From Alicyclobacillaceae bacterium (GTDB lineage: Bacteria; Bacillota; Bacilli; Kyrpidiales; Kyrpidiaceae), in NCBI GenBank assembly GCA_029961045.1, contig JASBVN010000004.1, positions 1 through 64,000 of the forward strand: 64,000 nucleotides of DNA, in the 5' to 3' direction. How positions within the stretch are numbered: the first letter of the stretch is position 1; each line of letters begins with the position of its first letter. The notes under the pieces were generated by a model that was not told where the DNA came from, did no database searches, and worked only from the letters and a program-made list of their open reading frames with translations. Below are positions 54,085 to 64,000 of this stretch, one piece after another. The translations under genes were made by a program, and so were the position numbers.

Positions 54085-55100
54085 AACTGAGGATCCTGCG
54101 CCCGGGGTTGCTCACGACGGTTCAGGATCTGGGGCGCCCCGGATTGCAGCAATACGGCGTGACTGCGGGCGGCGCCCTCGATCCGGCGGAACTGCGCACG
54201 GTGAACGGGCTGGTCGGAAATGAGGGAGGGGAAGCGGGACTGGAGATCACCTTGGTGGGGCCGGCGATCCGGTTTGACGGCGACGGCTTGATCGCTATCG
54301 GAGGAGCCGATTTGCAGCCGGAGATCGGGGGAGAACCGGTGCCGTTGCGACGGGCCGTGCTGGTTCGGTCCGGCGCCGTTTTGCGGTTCGGCCGCGCGGT
54401 TTCGGGATGCAGGGCCTACCTGGCCGTGGCGGGGGGAATCGACGTTCCCAAGGTCATGGGCAGCCGGAGCACCGATCTTCGCGCTTCGGTGGGCGGTTTG
54501 GAAGGACGGCCATTGCGAGAAGGGGATGAGCTGTCCAGCGGCCGCCTTTCTCCTCAAGCGGCGAGGATCTTCCGTTTCCTTGAAAAACGCGATTCCGGAC
54601 GTCCGTTTACAGTCGCCCCCTGGTTTCTTCCGGATTCCCGCCGGAGGGCCCCTGAAGCGGAGCGGGTCGTACGGGCCATGCGGGGCCGCCATTTTGAAGA
54701 GTTTGATGCAGAGAGCCGGCGGGCTTTTTTCTCCCGTCCTTACGTCGTCACGCCGCAATCGAATCGCATGGGATACCGCCTCGACGGCCCGTTGCTGCAT
54801 ACCCGGCGGAGGGTGGAATTGGTGTCCGAAGCGGTGTGCACGGGTACGGTTCAGGTACCTCCGGAAGGGAGACCGATCGTGTTGCTCGCCGACCGGCAAA
54901 CGACGGGAGGCTATCCGGAGATTGCCCAAGTGGCGGCGGTGGATCTGCCGGTGATCGCCCAAATGAAACCGGGGGAACGCCTCCGTTTTCGGGAGGTCGC
55001 AATCGATGAGGCCCAGGCGCTCTTGATGGAACGGGAAGCCGGTTTGAAACGGTTGAACCGGATCTTGGCCGTTTGGGGACAGTGCCTTTGGGAAGGATGA
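54081..55100 (+). CDS. pxpC: 5-oxoprolinase subunit PxpC
   Basis: 339-aa biotin-dependent carboxylase-like (KipA-type) subunit. Signature N-terminus LRPGLLTTVQDLGRPGLQQY and GVTAGGALD, then SRSTDLRASVGG, NRMGYRLDGP, EGRPIVLLADRQTTGGYP and VAAVDLPVIAQMKPGE. The GTG start overlaps the pxpB stop. It forms the catalytic complex with PxpB and PxpA. Confidence 0.93.
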   Translation: MKLRILRPGLLTTVQDLGRPGLQQYGVTAGGALDPAELRTVNGLVGNEGGEAGLEITLVGPAIRFDGDGLIAIGGADLQPEIGGEPVPLRRAVLVRSGAVLRFGRAVSGCRAYLAVAGGIDVPKVMGSRSTDLRASVGGLEGRPLREGDELSSGRLSPQAARIFRFLEKRDSGRPFTVAPWFLPDSRRRAPEAERVVRAMRGRHFEEFDAESRRAFFSRPYVVTPQSNRMGYRLDGPLLHTRRRVELVSEAVCTGTVQVPPEGRPIVLLADRQTTGGYPEIAQVAAVDLPVIAQMKPGERLRFREVAIDEAQALLMEREAGLKRLNRILAVWGQCLWEG

Positions 55101-55112
55101 GGGGGACGACCG

Positions 55113-55874
55113 ATGGTATCCGTGGACTTCAATGCGGATGTGGGGGAAAGCTTCGGAATTTATTCACTGGGGCGAGACGAGGAACTGCTGGCCTATGTCT
55201 CCTCGGCGAACGTCGCCTGCGGTTTTCACGCCGGTGATCCGGCGACGATGCGCCGGACGGTCCGGGCGGCCTTGGAGCGGGGCGTGGCGGTCGGAGCACA
55301 TCCGGGTTTGCCCGATTTGGTGGGATTTGGACGCCGTTCCATGGATCTGACACCGGGCGAGGCGTATGATTTGACCGTTTACCAAATCGGCGCCTTGTGG
55401 GCCTTTGTGAAGGCTGAAGGGGGGAACTTGCGCCATGTCAAGCCCCACGGGGCCCTTTACAACATGGCGGCGACCGATTTCCGTCTGGCCGAAGCGATCG
55501 CCCGGGCGGTGTACGATGTCGACCCGCGGTTGATCCTGTTCGCCCTGTCGGGCAGTGAATTGGCGCGGGCGGGCGAACGGATGGGCCTCCGTGTGGCCCA
55601 CGAGGTCTTTGCCGACCGGACGTATCAATCCGACGGAACTCTGACGCCGCGCCGGTCGGCCGGCGCCCTGATAGAAGACCCGGTTCTCGCTTCCCGCCAA
55701 GTCTTGCGCATGATACGAGAAGGCAAGGTGCGGTCTGTCGATGGAACGGAGGTGCCCATTCGCGCCGATACGGTGTGCCTTCACGGGGACAGTCCCCGGG
55801 CGGCGGAGTTTGCCAGGGAAATACGGCGGGAATTGGAGTTGGCCGGAGTGTCTGTCCGTCCCCCCGGAGGGTGA
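55113..55874 (+). CDS. pxpA: 5-oxoprolinase subunit PxpA (LamB/YcsF family)
   Basis: 253 aa. Conserved blocks are [61 protein letters not shown] and [20 protein letters not shown] precedes the ATG. In many genomes pxpA comes first; here it is last. Bases 55303-55471 are repeated in inverted form upstream of the operon. Confidence 0.94.
   Translation: MVSVDFNADVGESFGIYSLGRDEELLAYVSSANVACGFHAGDPATMRRTVRAALERGVAVGAHPGLPDLVGFGRRSMDLTPGEAYDLTVYQIGALWAFVKAEGGNLRHVKPHGALYNMAATDFRLAEAIARAVYDVDPRLILFALSGSELARAGERMGLRVAHEVFADRTYQSDGTLTPRRSAGALIEDPVLASRQVLRMIREGKVRSVDGTEVPIRADTVCLHGDSPRAAEFAREIRRELELAGVSVRPPGG
55303..55471 (+). repeat. Inverted repeat, right copy (IR-R), inside pxpA
   Basis: 169 bp of intact pxpA coding sequence, matched in inverted orientation at 53043-53210. 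The two copies are 2.1 kb apart. Confidence 0.92.
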
Positions 55875-55968
55875 CCCGTGGGACAGCCGCCCCCATTTCT
55901 CGGCCGCATGGAAAACCGGCCTCCTCCATACGCTACGAGAAACGGCAGGCGGGCCGTCGCGGGAAGCG

Positions 55969-55994
55969 CGGCCCTGAAAGGCGGCCCTGAAAGG
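55969..55994 (+). repeat. 13-bp tandem duplication before ylyA
   Basis: CGGCCCTGAAAGG occurs twice head to tail; the second copy runs into the GAAAGGAG ribosome-binding site of the next gene. The rest of the 130-base gap after pxpA shows nothing clear. Confidence 0.7.
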
Positions 55995-56004
55995 AGCGGT
56001 AGTC

Positions 56005-56553
56005 GTGTGGGAGGAACAGCGGCGGCGTTTGGAGTCGGAGGCGCGGGATTTGCGCATCCGCTTGGAAACGAGCGGGGGACTGGGGCTGAACCGCCCGATG
56101 AACGACGCCGTGGGAGAACTGTCCGGTTACGACAATCACCCGGCGGATTTGGGAAGCGAAATGTTTGAGCGGGCCAAGGATCTCGCCATTCGGGAGGCGC
56201 AATTTCGCCGCCTGGATCGGGTGGAAGCCGCCCTGGACCGTCTGCGCGCCGGCACGTACGGGGTCTGCGTCCGTTGCGGTCGGGCGGTGGATGAAAACCG
56301 GTTGGCGGCCGATCCGGCGGCCGCTCTTTGCTTGGCGTGCCAGAGGCGGGAAGGCGGTGCCGAGGGGAAAGACGGGCGGCCGGCGGAAGAGCGTTTTTTG
56401 GATCCGGGATTCGGCCGCACCTTTACCGACGGTCGGGACCAGGTCGGGTACGACGGGGAAGATGCCTGGCAGGATGTCGCCCTGTACGGAACCTCCAGCG
56501 ATGTGGTGCGCACGATGAACACCCTGTACGATGATGATGACGACGAGGGCTGA
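56005..56553 (+). CDS. TraR/DksA-type zinc finger protein (YlyA-like)
   Basis: 182 aa. An N-terminal coiled region (LESEARDLRIRLE) and the YlyA/YteA pattern NHPADLGSEMFERAKDLAIRE precede a DksA-type zinc finger (CVRCG at about 92, CLACQ at about 113). An acidic end (YDDDDDEG) follows. Such proteins may bind RNA polymerase; ylyA of B. subtilis modulates forespore transcription. Position immediately before lspA supports YlyA. The GTG start follows GAAAGGAG. Confidence 0.85.
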   Translation: MWEEQRRRLESEARDLRIRLETSGGLGLNRPMNDAVGELSGYDNHPADLGSEMFERAKDLAIREAQFRRLDRVEAALDRLRAGTYGVCVRCGRAVDENRLAADPAAALCLACQRREGGAEGKDGRPAEERFLDPGFGRTFTDGRDQVGYDGEDAWQDVALYGTSSDVVRTMNTLYDDDDDEG

Positions 56554-56679
56554 CGGCGAAAACGAAAAATTTGCCGGAGCAGCGGGGGCCCGCACTCCCG
56601 GCTCCGGTCCCGCGTTGCGCGTCCGCCCCCGCGTGTGTTACACTGGGTGCGCCGCGGGGCTAGGGGACGGGGTGAAGGG

Positions 56680-57147
56680 ATGTTCTATGTCTGGAGCTTG
56701 TTGGCGTTTCTGGTCGATCGCCTGACCAAGTATTGGGTGAGCCGCTCGATGGAGCCCGGTGAAACGATCCCACTATGGCCCGGGATTTTTCACATCACCT
56801 ATCATTTGAATGCGGGCGCGGCCTTCAGTATCCTCCAGAACCAGCGATGGTTGTTCGTCGCCGTGACGTTGGCGGTGGTGGCGGGCATTTGGTACGCCAA
56901 GGATCGGGTTGAAAGGCCCGGTTCGAAAATCGCCCTCGCCCTGTTGATGGGGGGCGCGCTGGGAAATCTCTGGGATCGGCTGGCCATCGGCAAGGTGGTG
57001 GATTTCATCGACGTGCGGGCGATTCATTATCCTATTTTCAATTTGGCCGACAGTTTCATCACCGTCGCGGTGGTGTGGATGGCGGCCGACGCCCTGTGGA
57101 CGAGTCGGGGGCGCGAGGACCGGGGGCGCGGGGAGAGGAAGACGTGA
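56680..57147 (+). CDS. lspA: Lipoprotein signal peptidase
   Basis: 155-aa aspartyl protease with four membrane helices that cleaves prolipoprotein signal peptides. The catalytic Asp pair lies in VVDFIDVR and FNLADSFI; NAGAAFSIL and GGALGNLWDR are conserved. The ATG at 56680 follows GGGTGAAGGG. It overlaps the next gene (GTGA). Confidence 0.96.
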   Translation: MFYVWSLLAFLVDRLTKYWVSRSMEPGETIPLWPGIFHITYHLNAGAAFSILQNQRWLFVAVTLAVVAGIWYAKDRVERPGSKIALALLMGGALGNLWDRLAIGKVVDFIDVRAIHYPIFNLADSFITVAVVWMAADALWTSRGREDRGRGERKT

Positions 57148-58060
57148 ACGGATCGGAGCGGGAATCTCTGTGGTTTGTGGTGGACGAGGAGGAGGCCGGG
57201 GAACGGGTGGACCGTTTTTTGGCCGCCCGCATGGAAGACGTCTCGCGGTCCCGCATCCAGGAATGGATCGGCGAGGGGCGTGTTCGGGTCGGAGACCGGG
57301 CCGTCAAAGCGAATCACCGGCTGAAGGCCGGGGAGGACGTGACCGTGGATCTGCCCGAACCGGAACCGGCGAATCTCGTCCCCGAACCGATGGACCTGGA
57401 TATCTATTACGAAGACGACGACGTGATCGTGGTGAACAAGCCCCGGGGACTGGTGGTTCATCCGGCTCCGGGCCATGATTCGGGCACGTTGGTCAACGGC
57501 CTTCTCGCCCATTGCGGGCGCTTGGCCGAAGCGGGAGGTGACCGGCGGCCCGGCGTGGTGCACCGGATCGATAAGGACACTTCCGGTCTGTTGGTGGCGG
57601 CGAAGACCGATGCCGCCTATCTCGGATTGGCCGAGCAATTTCACGATCATACAGTGACCCGGGAATACCTGGCTGTTGTGCACGGGGTGTTGTCCCACGA
57701 CAGCGGCACCATCGACGCTCCCGTCGGACGCCACCCCCGCCTGCGGCAACAAATGGCGGTGGTGCGGGGTGGGCGTCCCGCGGTGACCCATTTTGCGGTC
57801 GTCGAGCGGTTGAACCGGGCGACGCTGGTGCGGTTGCGTCTGGAGACGGGTCGCACCCATCAGATCCGGGTTCACATGGAGTTTATCGGATTTCCCGTGG
57901 TCGGTGATCCGAAGTACGGGCCGAGGCGGGCGTTGGGCATGAAGGGGCAGGCCCTCCATGCGGCCACCCTGGGGTTTCGACATCCGGTGCGGGGGGAATG
58001 GCTGGAGTTTACAGCTCCTTTGCCCGAGGATATGCGACAGTTGATTGAGCGCTTGCGGGC

Positions 58061-58064
<4 letters not shown>
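57144..58064 (+). CDS. 23S rRNA pseudouridine synthase (RluD family, YlyB)
   Basis: 306 aa. An N-terminal S4 RNA-binding domain (ERVDRFLAARMEDVSRSRIQ) precedes the catalytic domain with GVVHRIDKDTSGLLVAAKT, whose Asp is the nucleophile, and LETGRTHQIRVHM. GTG overlaps the lspA stop. Order lspA-ylyB-pyrR is that of Bacillus. Exact rRNA targets are inferred. Confidence 0.93.
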
Positions 58065-58844
<780 letters not shown>

Positions 58845-58857
58845 AACACTCCCTTTA

Positions 58858-58983
58858 AATCGGTCCAGCGAGGCCGGTAAGGGGGTTTCTTCCGAGGCGG
58901 GGAAAAATCGGGCGCCCCCGGGCTGCGGCGTCCGGAACCCGCGGCGAAAAGGACCTCTGCACCGGTACGCAGAGGTCCTTTTT
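58858..58983 (+). promoter_or_regulatory. PyrR attenuator 2 (between pyrR and pyrP)
   Basis: PyrR-binding core CGGTCCAGCGAGGCCGG (58861-58877) precedes the terminator GGACCTCTGC (58951-58960), 8-nt loop, GCAGAGGTCC (58969-58978) and TTTTT. The middle segment can pair alternatively. This is the second of the three attenuators known in Bacillus. Confidence 0.9.
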
Positions 58984-59046
58984 ATGTGAAGTTGGTACGG
59001 TGTGCGGCGTACGCCAAATCCGCCGCGGAAAGACGGGGGTGTTGGA

Positions 59047-60315
59047 ATGCAGCGGGTAGTCGATGTGCACGAACGCCTGCCCTTGGGACAGGCGTTGCCT
59101 CTGAGTCTGCAACACATGTTCGCCATGTTTGGCGCCACGGTGCTGGTTCCCTTCTTGACGGGTTTAGATCCTTCGGTGGCGCTGTTCACCGGCGGGCTGG
59201 GGACGTTGCTGTACATTTTGTTGACAAAAGGCATGATCCCGGCGTACCTCGGTTCGTCCTTCGCTTTTATTGCCCCGATTTTGGCCGTTTCCAAAAGCCA
59301 GGGTCAGGGGGAGGCCCTGTTCGGCGCGGCGATGTCCGGGGTGGTGTACATCGCCGTCGCCCTGCTGATCGGGCGGTTCGGGACCCGCTGGCTGGAGCGG
59401 TTGTTGCCGCCGATCGTGGTCGGTCCGGTGGTGGTGGTCATCGGTCTCAGCCTGGCGGGTACCGCCGTGTCGATGGCCTCCAAACATTACGGTGCGGCTT
59501 TGGTGTCGCTGTCCGCCGCCCTGGCCGCCATGGTGTTCTTCCGCGGATTTTTGAACGTCATTCCCGTGCTGTTTGGCATTGCGGTGGGATACGCCTACAG
59601 TGCGGCGGCGGGGCTGGTGGACTGGCAGGCGGTGGTCCAGGCTCCCTGGCTGGCCATGCCGCATTTTGCGACCCCGAAGCCGTCGTCCCTCGCCTTTTGG
59701 ACGGTCGCGCCGGTGGCGCTGGTGACCATCGCCGAACACATCGGTCATCTCTTGGTCACGGAAAACATTGTCGGCCGTCCACTGATGCGGGATCCCGGGT
59801 TGCACCGGTCCCTCTTGGGCGACGGAGTGGCCACCGTGGCGGCGGGTATGGTCGGCGGTCCGCCTACCACGACTTACGGGGAAAACATCGGGGTGATGGC
59901 CATTACCCGGGTGTACAGCGTGTGGGTCATCGCCGGGGCCGCCGGGCTCGCGATGGCGTTCGCCTTCATCGGAAAACTGGGGGCCCTCGTCCGTACCATA
60001 CCGGAGCCGGTCATGGGCGGAATCAGCATTTTGCTGTTCGGGACGATCGCGGCGGCGGGGGTGCGGATGCTCGTCGAACACAGGGTGGATTTCGGACGTC
60101 CCCGCAATTTGGCCATCGCCAGCGTGATCATGGTGTTGGGCGTAGGGGTAGTGGGCGACGCGGTGATCCGCCTGGGGAGTCTGGAAATCGGCGGCCTCGC
60201 CCTCGCCACCTTTGGAGGCATGCTGTTGAACGCCGTGCTTCCGGACCGGGGCAACGCGGCCGTGGGGGCGGGACCGGACGGACCGGCCGGAGGGAGGCCG
60301 GTCTCGGGCGGGTGA
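59047..60315 (+). CDS. pyrP: Uracil permease
   Basis: 422-aa NCS2-family symporter with about 14 membrane segments. It has LSLQHMFAMFGATVLVPFL, the helix 8 motif VTIAEHIGHLLVTENIVG and PPTTTYGENIGVMAITRVYS. The ATG follows GGGGG by 8 nt. It imports uracil for salvage under PyrR control. Confidence 0.95.
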   Translation: MQRVVDVHERLPLGQALPLSLQHMFAMFGATVLVPFLTGLDPSVALFTGGLGTLLYILLTKGMIPAYLGSSFAFIAPILAVSKSQGQGEALFGAAMSGVVYIAVALLIGRFGTRWLERLLPPIVVGPVVVVIGLSLAGTAVSMASKHYGAALVSLSAALAAMVFFRGFLNVIPVLFGIAVGYAYSAAAGLVDWQAVVQAPWLAMPHFATPKPSSLAFWTVAPVALVTIAEHIGHLLVTENIVGRPLMRDPGLHRSLLGDGVATVAAGMVGGPPTTTYGENIGVMAITRVYSVWVIAGAAGLAMAFAFIGKLGALVRTIPEPVMGGISILLFGTIAAAGVRMLVEHRVDFGRPRNLAIASVIMVLGVGVVGDAVIRLGSLEIGGLALATFGGMLLNAVLPDRGNAAVGAGPDGPAGGRPVSGG

Positions 60316-60384
60316 GCCAAAGCGACGCCGGGGACCCATTCGGCTCCCGCAGAACACCAAGACGGAGAGGGGAGGCGAGCACCT

Positions 60385-61323
60385 GTGTACCACGTGTTGG
60401 GGGCGCGGCAGTTTGATCGAACGGAGTTGGAACAATTGTTTGCGTTGGCCCGGATGCTGGAAACCAAGACCCGGGAAGGCCGGTGCGAACCGCTCCGGGG
60501 GAAGATTTTGGCCTCCCTGTTTTTCGAGCCGAGCACCCGGACGCGGATGTCCTTTGAGGCGGCCATGCTGCGCCTGGGCGGCCAGGTGATCAGTACCGAA
60601 AACGCCGCACAATTTTCCTCGGCCATCAAAGGCGAGACCCTGGAGGACACCGTCCGGGTCATCGGGGCGTACGCCGATGTGATCGTGTTGCGCCACTATG
60701 AACGGGGGGCGGCCGCGCGGGCGGCGGCGGTGTCCGAAGTGCCGGTCATCAACGCCGGGGACGGCCCGGGGGAACATCCCACCCAGGCTTTGTTGGACTT
60801 GTACGCCATTCATCGGGAACGGGGGCGCATCGACGGGACGCGGGTGGCCATGGTCGGCGACCTCGCCTACGGCCGGACGGTCCACTCTCTCGCCTACTTG
60901 ATTGCGCGATTCGACGGCGTTCACATCGACTTCGTCGCCCCGCCGGAGACGCCGATTCCCGAAGAAGTCAAGGACTACCTGCGCCGGCACGGGGTGTCGT
61001 ACGCGGAAGAAGAGGACTTGGAAGCCGTTGCGGCTCGGGCGGACGTCGTGTACCAGACGAGGATTCAGAAAGAACGCTTTCCGTCTCCCGAGTTGTATGA
61101 GCGGGTGTACGGCCGGTACGTCGTCGACCGGTCGCTCATGCGAAAAATGAAACCGGATGCCGTCGTCATGCACCCGCTGCCCCGGGCCGGGGAAATCGAT
61201 CCCGAGGTGGACTCGGACCCGAGGGCCGCGTATTTCCGGCAGGCGGCGGGAGGTCTGTACGTCCGCATGGCCCTTTTGTGCCGGTGTCTCGAAGCGGAGT
61301 TGGAACAAAGGAGGAACACCTGA
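60385..61323 (+). CDS. pyrB: Aspartate carbamoyltransferase catalytic subunit
   Basis: 312-aa enzyme that makes carbamoyl-aspartate. The carbamoyl-phosphate loop FEPSTRTRMSFE and the aspartate-binding HPLPRAGEI are intact, plus the GDGPGEHPTQALLDLY block. The GTG start has GAGAGGGGAGG. Only 69 bases separate it from pyrP, with no room for the third attenuator. Its stop overlaps carA by one base; pyrC, normally next, is absent. Confidence 0.96.
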   Translation: MYHVLGARQFDRTELEQLFALARMLETKTREGRCEPLRGKILASLFFEPSTRTRMSFEAAMLRLGGQVISTENAAQFSSAIKGETLEDTVRVIGAYADVIVLRHYERGAAARAAAVSEVPVINAGDGPGEHPTQALLDLYAIHRERGRIDGTRVAMVGDLAYGRTVHSLAYLIARFDGVHIDFVAPPETPIPEEVKDYLRRHGVSYAEEEDLEAVAARADVVYQTRIQKERFPSPELYERVYGRYVVDRSLMRKMKPDAVVMHPLPRAGEIDPEVDSDPRAAYFRQAAGGLYVRMALLCRCLEAELEQRRNT

Positions 61324-62424
61324 TGGAATGGAGAGGCGCCCGCGGGGAAGCCCACCTCTTGCTGGAGGACGGAACCCACTTCACCGGTCGGGCGATCGGG
61401 GCGGAGGGGGCGGTCGCGGGAGAAGTGGTCTTCACCACGGGCATGACGGGCTACCAGGAAACATTGACGGATCCTTCCTATTTTGGACAAATTGTAATCT
61501 TTACCTACCCGCTTATCGGGAACTACGGCGTCACGCCCGCCGACCGTCAATCGTTACGCCCCCAAGCGTCGGCGGTCGTCGTCCGGGAAGCGGCTCCGCA
61601 GCCGAGTCATTGGCGCGCTCGGGAAAGCTTGGATCACTTCTTGCGGAGGCACGGGATCCCCGGCATAGAAGGGATCGACACCCGGCTCCTGGTCCGGCGC
61701 ATCCGGCGGGAAGGGACGCTGAAGGGCGTGTTGGCCGCAGGACCGGCGGATCTCGACCGGTTGCGCGAGCGGCTGCGGGAGCCCCTTCCCCGGGACCACG
61801 TTCGGAGGGTGACCACGCCGGTTCCGTACCGCTGTCCCGGGCCGGGGCGGCGAGTGGTACTCGTCGATTACGGAGTGAAACACGGCATTCTCGAATCCCT
61901 CATCCGCCGCGACTGCGACGTGTACGTCGTCCCGGCCTTCACTCCGGCCGAGGAGATTCTGTCCCTCGACCCGGAGGGGGTGGTGTTGTCCAACGGTCCA
62001 GGCGATCCCCTGGACATTCCCGACGCGGTTTTTGCCGTGCGGGAGTTGCTCGGGCGGGTGCCCATCTTCGGCATCTGTATGGGCCACCAGGTGTTGGCCT
62101 TGGCGTGCGGAGCTCGGACGGAAAAAATGCTCTTCGGTCACCGGGGTTCTAATCATCCGGTCAAAGACCTTCTCACCGGGCGCGTGATGATCACTTCCCA
62201 AAATCACGGGTATGTCGTGGCTCGGGATTCGCTTCCGGAAGACCTCGAGTTGACCCACGTGAACCAAAATGACGGAACGGTGGAAGGGTTGCGCCACCGG
62301 CGATGGCCGGCCTTTTCCGTCCAGTTCCACCCGGAGGCCCGTCCCGGACCGGACGACGCGGCGGAGTTGTTCGATCATTTCTTCAAGACGGTGGATGCGT
62401 GGAAGTCCGGAAGGGGGTTGCGTC

Positions 62425-62432
<8 letters not shown>
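61323..62432 (+). CDS. carA: Carbamoyl-phosphate synthase small subunit (pyrimidine-linked)
   Basis: 369-aa glutaminase subunit that delivers ammonia to CarB. The N-terminal domain has [16 protein letters not shown]. The class I amidotransferase domain has the catalytic Cys in [12 protein letters not shown] and the His/Glu pair in [20 protein letters not shown] precedes the ATG. It overlaps carB by 8 bases. In Bacillus terms it is pyrAA. Confidence 0.96.

Positions 62433-64000
<1,568 letters not shown>

Overview
The window is one densely packed stretch of chromosome from a spore-forming, high-GC Firmicute. Gene content (SASP, gpr, spoIIP, spoIIM, dacF) and local gene order match Bacillales. 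Very GC-rich codons, frequent GTG/TTG starts, NDH-2, HemQ, leucine dehydrogenase and methylmalonyl-CoA mutase suggest an aerobic, probably thermophilic lineage near Alicyclobacillaceae (Kyrpidia/Effusibacillus type). The genus is inference. I see no phage, insertion sequence, CRISPR array or rRNA.

Region 1 (1-7.3 kb): end of a tRNA-Asp, divergent mntR, then the competence cluster comEA-comEC. comEC runs without a stop into the antisense strand of a decayed Ku gene fragment. A membrane protein gene and an NDH-2 gene separate comEC from holA and a divergent small acid-soluble spore protein.

Region 2 (7.3-23.5 kb): the conserved Bacillus block rpsT (opposite strand), gpr-spoIIP-yqxA-lepA-hemW, then the CIRCE-controlled hrcA-grpE-dnaK-dnaJ-prmA, an inserted DoxX-pirin pair with its own strong promoter, and rsmE-mtaB-nudix.

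Region 3 (23.5-35.5 kb): accessory and housekeeping genes. These are a Na/Pi cotransporter, a 23S rRNA methyltransferase, a LexA-box operon (85-aa protein, Y-family polymerase, YolD-like protein), hemQ, a peroxiredoxin plus a thioredoxin-like protein under a PerR/Fur-like box, cysK, an MFS exporter with a palindromic operator, plsC, a MoeB/ThiF enzyme and moaC-moaB.

Region 4 (35.6-42.7 kb): branched-chain/propionate catabolism. It holds leucine dehydrogenase, lipoyl synthase, methylmalonyl-CoA mutase large subunit, a fused B12-binding/epimerase protein and a biotin-dependent carboxyltransferase, then nudF.

Region 5 (42.7-51.3 kb): the endoQ-spoIIM-(RNHCP)-fur-(ald)-yqzK-xerD-deoB-pnp-dacF block, as in Bacillus but without spoIIA after dacF. 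dacF has its ribosome-binding site inside a 12-bp hairpin.

Region 6 (51.3-56 kb): small membrane proteins, a lipase-like esterase and the 5-oxoprolinase operon pxpB-pxpC-pxpA. A 168-bp piece of pxpA is present in inverted orientation upstream of pxpB, so pxpBC lies between inverted repeats.

Region 7 (56-64 kb): ylyA-lspA-rluD, then the pyrimidine operon pyrR-pyrP-pyrB-carA-carB (carB runs off the end), with two PyrR attenuators. pyrC and the third attenuator of the Bacillus operon are missing.
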